A DNA stretch of 64,000 bases from the NCBI GenBank assembly GCA_947492825.1, contig CANLNT010000001.1, forward strand, positions 310,001-374,000, given 5' to 3'. The position numbers and the translations under genes were made by a program. Position 1 is the first letter of the stretch; each line of letters opens with the position of its first letter. The notes under the pieces are model-generated. The model made no database searches. It had not been told where the DNA came from and saw only the letters and a program-made list of their open reading frames with translations. Positions 44,959 through 53,671 of the stretch are shown here, piece after piece. This DNA is from an uncultured Paracoccaceae bacterium. GTDB lineage: Bacteria; Pseudomonadota; Alphaproteobacteria; Rhodobacterales; Rhodobacteraceae.

Positions 44959-45083
44959 CCGCGTCTAAGCACCTGGCGCCTTTTCTGATTCTCGCACACC
45001 CTCACGCGAAAAAAAACGGGGCTGATCCGCGTTAAGCGCATCAGCCCCGTCGTCAGGATATTTACCGCGTCTATAAGCACCTG
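44959..45083. repeat. Direct repeat flanking the minus-strand terminator
   Basis: ccgcgtctaagcacctg (44959-44975) recurs as ccgcgtctataagcacctg (45065-45083), the second with a 2-base insertion. The copies bracket the hairpin at 45009-45050. Confidence 0.55.
45009..45050 (-). terminator. Strong minus-strand terminator without an annotated gene in front
   Basis: Perfect 11-bp stem (acggggctgat/atcagccccgt), 13-nt loop with a further 3-bp pairing, then eight T on the minus strand (A8 at 45009-45016). The nearest minus-strand gene upstream is the esterase ending at 45564, 510 bp away, so either a long 3' leader or an unannotated RNA is terminated here. Confidence 0.75.
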
Positions 45084-45282
45084 TGCCACCGTCCTAGCGC
45101 CCAAGGGTGAAGCAATCAACAAGATATTGGCGGGTTTTGTCGGATCGCCACCTTTCGTTGCCGGTCAACACCACATGGGGTGGTTTGGTCCGCGCAGCCC
45201 CATGCAGTGAAAAACTTAAAGGTCGGTGAAACTTTGCCCGAAAGGTGAACGTGTATTAAGCATTCAAACCCGGAGACAGATC

Positions 45283-45345
45283 ATGACCAGCCGCCACATC
45301 CTTTGCACCCTTGTCCGCACAAAGCTGGACGACGACAAGAATTAA
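45283..45345 (+). CDS. Possible 20-aa small protein
   Basis: A 20-codon frame (MTSRHILCTLVRTKLDDDKN) with ggag 7 bases upstream. It might be a leader peptide or a small regulatory protein. There is no conservation evidence available here, so it is only a candidate. Confidence 0.3.
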   Translation: MTSRHILCTLVRTKLDDDKN

Positions 45346-45401
45346 GCGACGGAAACGCGGGGCTGCCGCGTTGAACCTTCATCAAGCATATGGGGGTTCC
45401 G

Positions 45402-45482
45402 ATGCGATTTTTGCCACATATCTTTCTGCTCGTGATCGGGGCGTTTTCGCTGGCGACGTTTCTGTCTTCACCCGTGATTTGA
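45402..45482 (+). CDS. Possible 26-aa single-helix membrane protein
   Basis: A 26-codon frame (MRFLPHIFLLVIGAFSLATF..) that is one hydrophobic helix with a basic start, preceded by ggggg. It lies after the 20-aa frame on the same strand. Size and composition resemble small membrane proteins, but support is weak. Confidence 0.33.
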   Translation: MRFLPHIFLLVIGAFSLATFLSSPVI

Positions 45483-45506
45483 CGCAAGGTTCACCATGCG
45501 CGGTTA

Positions 45507-45526
45507 ACGCAGGTTAAGACCTGCGT
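45507..45526. other. 8-bp hairpin next to the phased heptamers
   Basis: acgcaggt/acctgcgt with a 4-nt loop, ending exactly where the TGTGCAT series begins. A second pair, gcggttaacgc (45500-45510) with gcgttaaccgc (45577-45587), encloses hairpin, heptamers and the esterase stop codon. Confidence 0.55.
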
Positions 45527-45555
45527 GTGCATGGTGTGTGCATGCAATGTGCATG
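45526..45555 (+). promoter_or_regulatory. Three TGTGCATG octamers phased at 11 bp
   Basis: TGTGCATG starts at 45526, 45537 and 45548, exactly one helical turn apart with 3-bp spacers. The same heptamer TGTGCAT occurs as an 11-bp-phased pair at 3837-3854 on the other strand. Phased direct repeats of 7-8 bp are typical of binding sites for dimeric or oligomeric regulators. Confidence 0.5.
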
Positions 45556-45563
45556 GGTTCTGC

Positions 45564-46304
45564 CTAGGTCAGAAAAGCGTTAACCGCAGCCTCAAACGCG
45601 CGCGGTTTTTCGGCATGCAGCCAGTGCCCCGCGCCGGGGATTTTCGCGAATTTTGCGTTTGGGAACAGGGTCTTGATCCGGTCGCGGTGTTCGCGCTTGA
45701 CGTAGTCGCTGTTGGCGCCGGACAAGAACAGGGTGGGGCCGGTGAACTGGCCTGTCACCTCTGGGAAGCCGATGATCTTGTCCATCTCGGCGGCCAGCAC
45801 ATTCAGGTTCAGGCGCCACTTTTTTTCTTTCAGATCAAGGCTTTGCAGCAGAAACGTGTCGACGCCCGGCTCCAGCCCGGTCAGGTGGGCGGCAGCCTCC
45901 GCCCGGTTGGAAATTGTGGTTAACGGCACCCGGCGCATCGCCTCAATCGGGCCGATCTGGCTGTGGGTATAGGTCACCGGCGCTATATCCGCGACGATCA
46001 AGCGGTTGATTTTGCTGGGGTATTTCAGGGCTGCGACCATCGCCGCCTTGCCGCCCATCGAATGGCCGATCACATCCATCGGTTGGTCGATGACCCCGGC
46101 CAGATCATCCGCCATGTCAGCATAACTTTGCGTTTCATACCAAGGGCTTAGCCCGTGATTGCGCATGTCCACGGCGACCACGCGGCGGTCGTCGGACAGC
46201 CGTTTTGACAGCACGCCCCAGTTGCGGGCCGAACCGAACAGCCCATGTGCAATCAAAAGGTCAGGCTTTTCAGTGGTTTGCCCGTTTTCGACCGTGTTCA
46301 ACAT
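45564..46304 (-). CDS. Alpha/beta hydrolase (YbfF-like esterase)
   Basis: A 246-aa serine hydrolase. HGLFGSARNW is the oxyanion region near residue 20, IGHSMGGKAAM holds the nucleophile Ser near 85-95, and the catalytic His is in GAGHWLHAEKP near 228. The layout matches the YbfF/esterase branch; the natural ester is unknown. ATG 46304 follows aggagg. The 3' end is enclosed by the TTAAC-bearing inverted repeat described at 45507. Confidence 0.9.
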   Translation of the reverse strand: MLNTVENGQTTEKPDLLIAHGLFGSARNWGVLSKRLSDDRRVVAVDMRNHGLSPWYETQSYADMADDLAGVIDQPMDVIGHSMGGKAAMVAALKYPSKINRLIVADIAPVTYTHSQIGPIEAMRRVPLTTISNRAEAAAHLTGLEPGVDTFLLQSLDLKEKKWRLNLNVLAAEMDKIIGFPEVTGQFTGPTLFLSGANSDYVKREHRDRIKTLFPNAKFAKIPGAGHWLHAEKPRAFEAAVNAFLT

Positions 46305-46371
46305 GCACCATCCTCCTGCAATGAAATCCATACCCCTTGAGCCCCCGAATGACCACCGCTAGGCAATCATC

Positions 46372-46743
46372 ATGTCGGGGGACAAAGTCACAGAATACGT
46401 CGAAACAATCAGCACGCTGATGGCAGAGCGGTTGCGGATCAAAGGCGCATCGCTTGCGGTGCAAATCCGCAAGTCAGGCCGCCGGTTGCCGCGTCGGATC
46501 AAGCGGGATGCAACGCAGGTCGCCAAGGCTAACAGTCTGATCCAAAACCCGAAATTGGCACGGATGGTAGATGACAAGGCGATCGCGCGGGCGGCTGAGA
46601 ATGTCATCGCCCATCTGAGCGAAATTGATCCCAACGAGGTGCTGAAGGACAAGGTGCTTTGGGCCTTGGGTAAGGTGTCGGCAGTGCTGATCGCGCTGTT
46701 CATTGCGGCCGTCTGGTATGCCCGCAGCCGTGGCATGGTCTGA
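46372..46743 (+). CDS. Small tail-anchored-like protein, function unknown
   Basis: A 123-aa protein with a helical, basic cytosolic part (about 1-95) and a single C-terminal helix (about 98-117, LGKVSAVLIALFIAAVWYARS). It looks tail-anchored. No domain is recognised. It is divergent from the esterase gene and in a normal-composition region, so it is probably real. Confidence 0.66.
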   Translation: MSGDKVTEYVETISTLMAERLRIKGASLAVQIRKSGRRLPRRIKRDATQVAKANSLIQNPKLARMVDDKAIARAAENVIAHLSEIDPNEVLKDKVLWALGKVSAVLIALFIAAVWYARSRGMV

Positions 46744-46990
46744 CCGCTCGGGCCGCGCTGCAAAACGCAGGGTTCCATCGCAGTTTACGACATGGGACTG
46801 CAGCGCATGATCGCTCAAATCACCTTTCGCGCCACCTTAGCGCCTGGCGGCACAGACAATGGCGCACCGGGGCTTCGCCCGCACTATCATGCGGATGACT
46901 ACGGGGCTTTTTCTGATCTGAGATGTCGCAATATTGAGGCCGTGTGCCGCGTCCCCAAGTTGGGCTAAGCCATTGGAATCGTTGGCGAAA

Positions 46991-47011
46991 CGGGCGGGGG
47001 GATCCCGCCCG
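46991..47011 (-). terminator. Hairpin after glyA
   Basis: Stem cgggcggg/cccgcccg with a 5-nt loop, 8 bp after the glyA stop. There is no long T-run after it. Confidence 0.55.
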
Positions 47012-47018
47012 CACTTGA

Positions 47019-48314
47019 TCAGAGGTTGGGGTAGATCGGGAAGCTGTCGCACATGGCTTCAACCTCGGTACGGACTTTCGCCTCGACCGCGGCATTGCCT
47101 TCTTCACCATTGGCGGCCAGCCCATCAACAACTTCGACGATCCAGTCCGCGATCTGGCGGAACTCTGCCTCGCCAAAGCCGCGTGTGGTGCCTGCAGGGC
47201 TGCCCAGACGGATGCCGGATGTGACCATCGGCTTTTCGGGATCAAACGGGATGCCGTTTTTGTTGCAGGTGATGTGGGCGCGGCCCAGGGCGACCTCTGT
47301 CGCGTTGCCTTTGACGCCTTTGGGGCGAAGATCGACAAGCATCACATGGCTGTCGGTGCCGCCTGTAACGATGTCCAAGCCGCCTTTCATCAACTGATCC
47401 GCCAGTGCCTGTGCGTTCTTCACCACTTGTTCCTGATAGGTCTTGAATTCGGGGCGTAGCGCTTCGCCAAAAGCGACGGCTTTGCCTGCGATCACATGCA
47501 TCAAGGGGCCACCCTGAATGCCGGGGAAAATGGCGGAGTTCACCTTTTTCGCGATCGCCTCGTCATTGGTGACAATCATCCCACCGCGCGGGCCGCGCAG
47601 GGTCTTGTGTGTTGTCGTTGTCGCCACATGGGCGTGGGGGAAGGGCGAAGGGTAGAGGCCAGCGGCGACCAGGCCAGCGAAATGGGCCATGTCGACCATC
47701 AGATAGGCACCAACGCTGTCGGCAATCTCGCGCATGCGGGCAAAATCAATGATCCGTGGGATCGCGGAGCCGCCCGCAATGATCATTTTGGGCTGATGTT
47801 CTGTCGCCAGTTCCTGCACTTGATCGTAGTCCAGCAGGCTGTCCTGTTGGCGCACACCGTATTGCACAGCATTGAACCATTTGCCCGATTGGTTGGGCTT
47901 GGCGCCGTGGGTCAGATGGCCGCCCGCATCCAGCGACATCCCCAAAATGGTATCGCCGGGCTGCAACAGCGCCTGAAAGACGCCTTGGTTCGCCTGAGAG
48001 CCGGAGTTCGGCTGCACGTTGGCAAAGTCGCAACCAAAAAGCTGCTTTGCGCGGTCAATCGCAAGGTTTTCAGCCACATCAACGTGCTGGCACCCGCCAT
48101 AGTAGCGGCGACCCGGATATCCTTCGGCGTATTTGTTCGTCATCACGCCGCCTTGGGCTTCCATGACGGCGGCGCTGACGATGTTTTCCGACGCGATCAG
48201 CTCAATCTCTTTGCGTTGGCGGGTCAGCTCGTCCTGCATCGCGGCGTAAAGATCGGGGTCACGGGTGGCGAGGGCCTCTGTAAAGAAACCTTGGTCGCGG
48301 AAGGTGGCATTCAT
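47019..48314 (-). CDS. glyA: Serine hydroxymethyltransferase
   Basis: PLP enzyme that converts serine and tetrahydrofolate to glycine and methylene-THF. The 431-aa protein has the folate/PLP region [12 protein letters not shown] near residue 55, and the Schiff-base Lys in [14 protein letters not shown] near 240. [12 protein letters not shown] and [14 protein letters not shown] are further signatures. ATG 48314 gives the usual start. It is divergent from nadK, and a 9-bp inverted repeat (cgccctcat/atgagggcg, 48345-48353 and 48401-48409) lies between them. No glycine riboswitch is visible. Confidence 0.97.
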   Translation of the reverse strand: MNATFRDQGFFTEALATRDPDLYAAMQDELTRQRKEIELIASENIVSAAVMEAQGGVMTNKYAEGYPGRRYYGGCQHVDVAENLAIDRAKQLFGCDFANVQPNSGSQANQGVFQALLQPGDTILGMSLDAGGHLTHGAKPNQSGKWFNAVQYGVRQQDSLLDYDQVQELATEHQPKMIIAGGSAIPRIIDFARMREIADSVGAYLMVDMAHFAGLVAAGLYPSPFPHAHVATTTTHKTLRGPRGGMIVTNDEAIAKKVNSAIFPGIQGGPLMHVIAGKAVAFGEALRPEFKTYQEQVVKNAQALADQLMKGGLDIVTGGTDSHVMLVDLRPKGVKGNATEVALGRAHITCNKNGIPFDPEKPMVTSGIRLGSPAGTTRGFGEAEFRQIADWIVEVVDGLAANGEEGNAAVEAKVRTEVEAMCDSFPIYPNL

Positions 48315-48487
48315 GGCAAAGCCCTTTCGGAACGGGTGGATTTGCGCCCTCATACGGCAAGCGGGGCTATGTCAAAAGGGTCAAAACGACCAACAAGATC
48401 ATGAGGGCGGCATCATGCGTTGCCGATGGTTGCCTTGCGTTTCGGATGGGAACGGTCAACAAAAGGCTGTTGTAGAGGATTGCGCAC

Positions 48488-49252
48488 ATGCCGAGCCCGA
48501 AAATTGCCTTTGTCGCCAGTGACGTACCGATCGCGCAAGAGGCGCGGACGGTGTTGTCGCAGCGCTATGGCGATACGCCCGTTGATCAGGCAGAGGTGAT
48601 CGTCGCCTTGGGTGGTGATGGCTTTATGTTGCAAACCTTGCACGCCACGCAGGATGTGGCAGCGCCGGTTTATGGGATGAACCGTGGCACGGTTGGATTT
48701 CTGATGAACGAATATCAGGAAGACGAATTGCCGGCGCGTTTGGCAGAGGCCGAAGAAGAGATCATCAATCCGCTGCGCATGACCGCCCTTGATTCCTCTG
48801 GCGCGACCCACGACGGGCTGGCGATCAACGAGGTGTCGCTTTTGCGCGCCGGGCCGCAGGCTGCAAAGCTGCGCATCACGGTGGATGGTCGCGAAAGGAT
48901 GGCAGAGCTGGTCTGCGACGGCGCATTGGTGGCGACGCCTGCGGGGTCCACGGCCTATAACTATTCCGCCCACGGGCCGATCTTGCCCATTGGGTCGGAT
49001 GTGCTGGCGCTGACCGCGATGTCGGCCTTCAGGCCGCGACGCTGGCGTGGCGCGTTGCTGCCCAAAAAGGCGGTTGTGCGGTTTGACGTGCTGGATGCCA
49101 AGAAACGCCCTGTCATGGCCGAGGCAGACAGCAAATCAGTGCGAAATGTGGTCAGCGTCGAAATCGCATCTGACCCCGATATCCGACATCGCATTTTGTT
49201 TGACCCCGGCCACGGGTTAGAGGAACGGCTGATCCGCGAACAATTCGTCTGA
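48488..49252 (+). CDS. nadK: NAD kinase
   Basis: A 254-aa kinase that makes NADP from NAD, using ATP or polyphosphate. GGDGFMLQ near residue 38 is the catalytic GGDG motif; [23 protein letters not shown] (NAD site) and ALTAMSAF are the expected further signatures. The length is short but normal for alphaproteobacteria. It is divergent from glyA. The stop is 13 bp from the converging prpE. Confidence 0.95.
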   Translation: MPSPKIAFVASDVPIAQEARTVLSQRYGDTPVDQAEVIVALGGDGFMLQTLHATQDVAAPVYGMNRGTVGFLMNEYQEDELPARLAEAEEEIINPLRMTALDSSGATHDGLAINEVSLLRAGPQAAKLRITVDGRERMAELVCDGALVATPAGSTAYNYSAHGPILPIGSDVLALTAMSAFRPRRWRGALLPKKAVVRFDVLDAKKRPVMAEADSKSVRNVVSVEIASDPDIRHRILFDPGHGLEERLIREQFV

Positions 49253-49265
49253 CCGACAGATCGGA

Positions 49266-51158
49266 CTAGCCTGCGGCGTAGCCCAGTGGCTGCAGGGCTA
49301 TCTTGATCTCATCCAGAATGGCAGGGTCGTCGATGGTGGCAGGCATCTTGAAATCGGCGCTGTCTGCAATCTTGACCATTGTGCCGCGCAAGATTTTGCC
49401 GGATCGGGTCTTGGGCAACCGGTCTACCACCGCAATCAATTTGAAAGCGGCAACCGGGCCGATTGTGTCGCGCATCATCTTGATACATTCGGCCATGATG
49501 TCCGCGTCAGATTTTGCCGTGCCTTTGTTGGTGCACACAAAGCCCAGTGGCAATTGCCCTTTGAGCTCATCTGTGACGCCGATCACCGCGCATTCAGCGA
49601 CGTCAGGGTGGTTGGCAAGCACTTCTTCCATTGCGCCGGTGGACAGGCGGTGGCCAGCAACGTTGATCACGTCATCGGTGCGCGCCATGATGTAGAGATA
49701 GCCGTCTTCGTCGATCATGCCCGCGTCCCCGGTTTCGTAGTATCCGGGGAAGGTGTTCAGATAGCTTTTCTTGAACCGCTCTTCGGCATTCCAAAGTGTC
49801 GGCAAAGTGCCGGGCGGCAGGGGGAGTTTGATGGCGATGGCGCCCAATTCTCCGGGCTGAACCTGATGGCCTGCTTCGTCGAGGATTTGCACGTCATAGC
49901 CGGGCATCGCCACAGTGGGAGAGCCGATTTTGACCGGCAGTGCCTCGATCCCTGCAGGGTTGCCTGCGATGGTGTAGCCGGTTTCGGTTTGCCACCAGTG
50001 GTCAAAGACTGGGACGCCCATGATGTCCTGCGCCCATTTGATGGTGTCGGGGTCGGCGCGTTCGCCCGCAAGATAAAGCGCGCGCAGGCCAGTGATGTCG
50101 TACTTCTTGATCTCTGCACCGGCCGGGTCTTCGCGTTTGATCGCGCGGAATGCGGTGGGGGCCGTAAAGAAGCTGCGCACGTTGTGTTCTGCAATCACCC
50201 GCCAGAATGTGCCCGCGTCAGGGGTGCCGATGGGCTTGCCTTCGAACACGACGGTGGTGTTGCCGTGGATCAACGGCGCGTAGCAGATGTAAGAGTGACC
50301 CACGACCCAGCCCACGTCAGAGGCGGCCCAGAACACATCGCCGGGGTCGCATTGGTAAATGTTCTTCATGGTCCAGTTGAGCGCGACCAGATGACCTGCT
50401 GTCGGGCGCACGACACCCTTGGGCGCGCCGGTGGTGCCGGATGTATAGAGAATATAGGCCGGGTGATCGCCCGGCACGGGCACACAATCGGCGGGTGTGA
50501 CACCGTCCTGGAATGCGTGCCAGTCCACATCGCGGCCGGGGGTTAGGTTTGCAAGTGCTTGTTCACGTTGAAAAATAACGCAGAAGTCGGGCTTGTGCGT
50601 CGCCAGCTCTATCGCGCCATCAAGCAGCGGTTTATATGCGACCACGCGGCCCGGTTCGATCCCGCAAGAGCCAGCAATGATTGCCTTGGGGGTAGCATCG
50701 TCAATCCGCACGGCCAGTTCGTTGGCCGCAAAGCCGCCGAAGACAACCGAATGAATCGCCCCCAGACGGGCACAGGCCAACATCGCTTCGAGCGCTTCGG
50801 GGACCATCGGCATGTAGATGATGACGCGGTCGCCTTTGGCGACACCCTTTGCAGCTAGCGCGCCTGCAAGCGAGGCTACCCGTGTCTGCAACTCGGCATA
50901 AGTGATTGTGCGTTTAGTGTCGGTGACGGGGCTGTCGTAAATGATCGCCGCCTGATCGCCGCGTCCATTTTTGACGTGACGGTCGACCGCGTTGTAGCAG
51001 GTGTTGACCTGCGCGTCGGTGAACCAGCGATAAAGTGGGGCGTTGCTGTCATCCAGCGCCCGTGAAGGGGGGGTGACCCAGTCGATGGCCTGAGCTTGTT
51101 CCATCCAGTAGGTTTCTGGATCGTCTTTCCAGCTTTGATAGACCTCTGCGTATCCCAT
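49266..51158 (-). CDS. prpE: Propionyl-CoA synthetase
   Basis: A 630-aa AMP-forming acyl-CoA synthetase. The P-loop-like motif YTSGTTGAPKGVVR is near residue 240; WWQTETGY, GDAGMIDEDGYLYIMARTDD (A5-A8) and the lysine motif PKTRSGKILRG near 590 follow. The MGYAEVYQSWKDDPETYW start and length fit PrpE rather than acetyl-CoA synthetase. Its product enters the propionyl-CoA to succinyl-CoA route with mce and meaB in this window. ATG 51158 follows gggagg. It is downstream of maeB on the same strand (109-bp gap), so they may share a transcript. Confidence 0.92.
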   Translation of the reverse strand: MGYAEVYQSWKDDPETYWMEQAQAIDWVTPPSRALDDSNAPLYRWFTDAQVNTCYNAVDRHVKNGRGDQAAIIYDSPVTDTKRTITYAELQTRVASLAGALAAKGVAKGDRVIIYMPMVPEALEAMLACARLGAIHSVVFGGFAANELAVRIDDATPKAIIAGSCGIEPGRVVAYKPLLDGAIELATHKPDFCVIFQREQALANLTPGRDVDWHAFQDGVTPADCVPVPGDHPAYILYTSGTTGAPKGVVRPTAGHLVALNWTMKNIYQCDPGDVFWAASDVGWVVGHSYICYAPLIHGNTTVVFEGKPIGTPDAGTFWRVIAEHNVRSFFTAPTAFRAIKREDPAGAEIKKYDITGLRALYLAGERADPDTIKWAQDIMGVPVFDHWWQTETGYTIAGNPAGIEALPVKIGSPTVAMPGYDVQILDEAGHQVQPGELGAIAIKLPLPPGTLPTLWNAEERFKKSYLNTFPGYYETGDAGMIDEDGYLYIMARTDDVINVAGHRLSTGAMEEVLANHPDVAECAVIGVTDELKGQLPLGFVCTNKGTAKSDADIMAECIKMMRDTIGPVAAFKLIAVVDRLPKTRSGKILRGTMVKIADSADFKMPATIDDPAILDEIKIALQPLGYAAG

Positions 51159-51267
51159 CGTATCCTCCCCCAAGACGTGATGTGTCAGGGATAGGCAGTT
51201 GTGCGGGCCGGCTCAAGGCGCTTGCGGGTCGCGGCGCACACCGGTGTAAATTTCTTTGCAGGTCGAT

Positions 51268-53547
51268 CTAGCTATAATGCGAGACAGGCGTGCCAGCGAT
51301 GGCCGACATGTTCAGCAACCCGCGGGCGGTGATCGACGGAGTGACAATATGTGCCCGGTTGCCCATGCCCATCAGGATGGGGCCAACCTCGAGCGCGCCA
51401 CCTTTCATCTTCATGATGTTGCGCACGCCAGATGCCGCGTCAGTATTGGCAAAAACCAGACAGTTGGCCGCACCCTCCATATGTGCAGCTGGGAAAACAC
51501 GCGCGCGCAAGTCGGGATCCAGCGCGCTGTCGATATGCATCTCGCCTTCATAGGCGAAGTCACGTGGTGCGCTGTCCAGAATTTCCATGGCAGCGCGCAT
51601 CCGGCGGCCCGTGTCACAATCCAAATTTCCGAACTGGCTGTGCGAACACAGGGCGATATTGGGTGACAGACCGAAGCGGCGCACATGGCGCGCGGCGCCG
51701 ATCACAGTCTCGGCGATTTGTTCAGGCGTGGGTTCCGCGTGCACTTGCGTGTCCGCGACAAACAATGGCCCGTCTTCGAGGATCATCATCGACAAGGCCG
51801 CCACAGGATGCAGCCCGCCCTGCCCAAGGATCTGGCAGACGTAGTTGAGGTGCCACAGATATTGCCCAAAGGTGCCGCAGATCAAACTGTCTGCCTCTCC
51901 GCGATGAACCATGACTGCACCAATCGCTGTGGTGTTGGTGCGCATGATCGCCTTGGCAAGGTCGGGCGTTACACCCTGACGCGCCATCAGGTCGTGGTAG
52001 CTGTTCCAATAGTCCCGGTAACGCGGATCGTTTTCGGGGTTCACGATCTTGAAGTCGATACCGGGCCGAATGGTCAGACCTGCGCGTTCGCAACGGGCCG
52101 CAATCACTTCGGGGCGGCCAATCAGGATAGGGTGATCGGTCGTTTCCTCCATAATGGCCTGGCTCGCGCGTAGCACGCGCTCGTCCTCACCCTCTGCAAA
52201 GACGATGTTGCGTTCGGCGGTGCGCGCCGCCTCGAACACCGGGCGCATCAGGAAGGCAGACCGGAACACGGAACTGTCGAGTTTGGCTTTGTAAGCCTCC
52301 ATGTCGTCGATGGGACGGGTGGCGATGCCCGTTTTGCAGGCGGCCCCGGCAACCGCGCTGGCAACGACGCCCATCAAGCGCGGATCAAAGGGTTTGGGGA
52401 TCAGATAATCGGCCCCAAAGGTCAGCTGTTCGCCTTGGTAGGCGGCCGCCGCCTCGGCACTGGTTGTGGCGCGGGCGAGGGCGGCGATACCTTCGACGCA
52501 AGCGACCTTCATCTCGTCATTGATGTCGGTGGCGCCCACATCAAGCGCGCCGCGAAAGATGAAAGGAAAACACAGGACGTTGTTGACCTGATTGGGGAAA
52601 TCGCTGCGGCCGGTGGCGATGATAGCATTCGGGTTCACGGCACGGGCGTCTGCTGGATCAATCTCGGGGTTCGGGTTGGCAAGCGCAAAGATGATTGGCG
52701 TCTCTGCCATCTTGGCGACCATGTCGGGCTTAAGGACGCCGGGGCCGGAAAGGCCAAGGAACAGGTCCGCGCCACCAATGACATCATCCAGCGTCGCGGG
52801 CGTGGTGCCTTGGGCATAAGCGGCCTTTTGCGGGGTCATATCCGCCTCTCGCCCTTCGTAGACCAGCCCTTCGATATCGCAGAGCCAGACGTTTTCGCGC
52901 TTCACCCCAAGGGTCAGCAGCATGTTCAGGCAGGCGATGCCCGCAGCCCCGCCGCCGGTGCTGACGATCTTGATGTCTTCAAAGGACTTCCCAGCCACGC
53001 GCAGGGCGTTGGTGGCAGCAGCGCCAACCACAATCGCCGTGCCATGCTGGTCGTCGTGGAACACAGGGATATTCATCCGCGCGCGGCAGGCTTCTTCCAC
53101 GATAAAGCAATCGGGGGCTTTGATGTCTTCAAGGTTGATGGCCCCGAACGTCGGTTCCAATGCGCAAACGATATCGGCGAGCTTGTGCGGGTCAGGTTCG
53201 TCCAGTTCGATGTCGAAACAGTCGATATTGGCGAATTTCTTGAACAGGACGGCCTTGCCTTCCATCACAGGTTTGGAGGCGAGCCCGCCGATATTGCCAA
53301 GGCCCAGTACTGCTGTGCCATTGGTGACGACGGCCACGAGGTTCCCGCGCGAGGTATAGTCGCGCGCGCTGTTGGGATCAGCTTTGATTTCCAGACAGGC
53401 CTCGGCCACGCCGGGTGAGTAGGCGCGGGCCAGATCACGCCCGTTTGCCAAGGGTTTGGTTGCGCGAATTTCCAGTTTTCCGGGCTTTGGAAAGCGGTGA
53501 TAGTCCAGCGCCGCCTTGCGAAGTGCATCGTTGTCAGATTTCGTCAT
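51268..53547 (-). CDS. maeB: NADP-dependent malic enzyme with phosphotransacetylase-like domain
   Basis: A 759-aa MaeB-type enzyme. Residues 1 to about 430 are the malic-enzyme part (YHRFPKPGKLEI, the Tyr/Lys active site in YTSRGNLVAVVTNGTAVLG, FHDDQHGTAIV). The remaining 320 form a phosphotransacetylase-like domain that is usually regulatory (acetyl-CoA sensing) rather than catalytic. It converts malate to pyruvate and NADPH. It stands before prpE; the pairing could help balance C4 acids made from propionate. Confidence 0.95.
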   Translation of the reverse strand: MTKSDNDALRKAALDYHRFPKPGKLEIRATKPLANGRDLARAYSPGVAEACLEIKADPNSARDYTSRGNLVAVVTNGTAVLGLGNIGGLASKPVMEGKAVLFKKFANIDCFDIELDEPDPHKLADIVCALEPTFGAINLEDIKAPDCFIVEEACRARMNIPVFHDDQHGTAIVVGAAATNALRVAGKSFEDIKIVSTGGGAAGIACLNMLLTLGVKRENVWLCDIEGLVYEGREADMTPQKAAYAQGTTPATLDDVIGGADLFLGLSGPGVLKPDMVAKMAETPIIFALANPNPEIDPADARAVNPNAIIATGRSDFPNQVNNVLCFPFIFRGALDVGATDINDEMKVACVEGIAALARATTSAEAAAAYQGEQLTFGADYLIPKPFDPRLMGVVASAVAGAACKTGIATRPIDDMEAYKAKLDSSVFRSAFLMRPVFEAARTAERNIVFAEGEDERVLRASQAIMEETTDHPILIGRPEVIAARCERAGLTIRPGIDFKIVNPENDPRYRDYWNSYHDLMARQGVTPDLAKAIMRTNTTAIGAVMVHRGEADSLICGTFGQYLWHLNYVCQILGQGGLHPVAALSMMILEDGPLFVADTQVHAEPTPEQIAETVIGAARHVRRFGLSPNIALCSHSQFGNLDCDTGRRMRAAMEILDSAPRDFAYEGEMHIDSALDPDLRARVFPAAHMEGAANCLVFANTDAASGVRNIMKMKGGALEVGPILMGMGNRAHIVTPSITARGLLNMSAIAGTPVSHYS

Positions 53548-53566
53548 GGGCGCAGTCCACCGAATT

Positions 53567-53580
53567 GTTTAATATTAAAC
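53567..53580. promoter_or_regulatory. 14-bp AT palindrome between maeB and the cupin gene
   Basis: Perfect palindrome gtttaatattaaac in the 124-bp gap between divergent maeB and the cupin gene, 20 bp upstream of the maeB ATG. Position and symmetry suggest a repressor operator; no regulator gene is next to it. Confidence 0.45.
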
Positions 53581-53671
53581 CACTTGCCTCGGTGGCGGTG
53601 GTCCTAGGGTCAGCTATAACCCCTGTGCGGGCCGACTTGCAAATCCTCAAACCGCGCCGCACGATGTCGCC

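Larger units (their letters stand above)
44334..45563. other. 1.2-kb stretch with hairpins, repeats and two tiny frames, no firm gene
   Basis: No firm protein gene. Contents in order: a nested hairpin at 44371-44400; a 14-bp inverted repeat agcgcccggacctc (44370-44383) with its complement at 44471-44484; a weak minus-strand frame at 44525-44800; a direct repeat ccgcgtct..agcacctg (44959-44975 and 45065-45083); a minus-strand terminator hairpin (45009-45050); two small plus-strand frames (45283-45345, 45402-45482); and phased TGTGCAT repeats at 45526-45555. Confidence 0.6.

Noticed and set aside
44800-44960. Possible signal-recognition-particle RNA (aaggcagcagc element)
   Set aside because: The required GTCAGG partner and the conserved apical loop are missing, so the resemblance is superficial.
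48315-48487. Glycine riboswitch upstream of glyA
   Set aside because: The 173-bp gap is too short for the tandem aptamer plus both promoters, and the conserved aptamer sequences are not seen; only a 9-bp inverted repeat is present.
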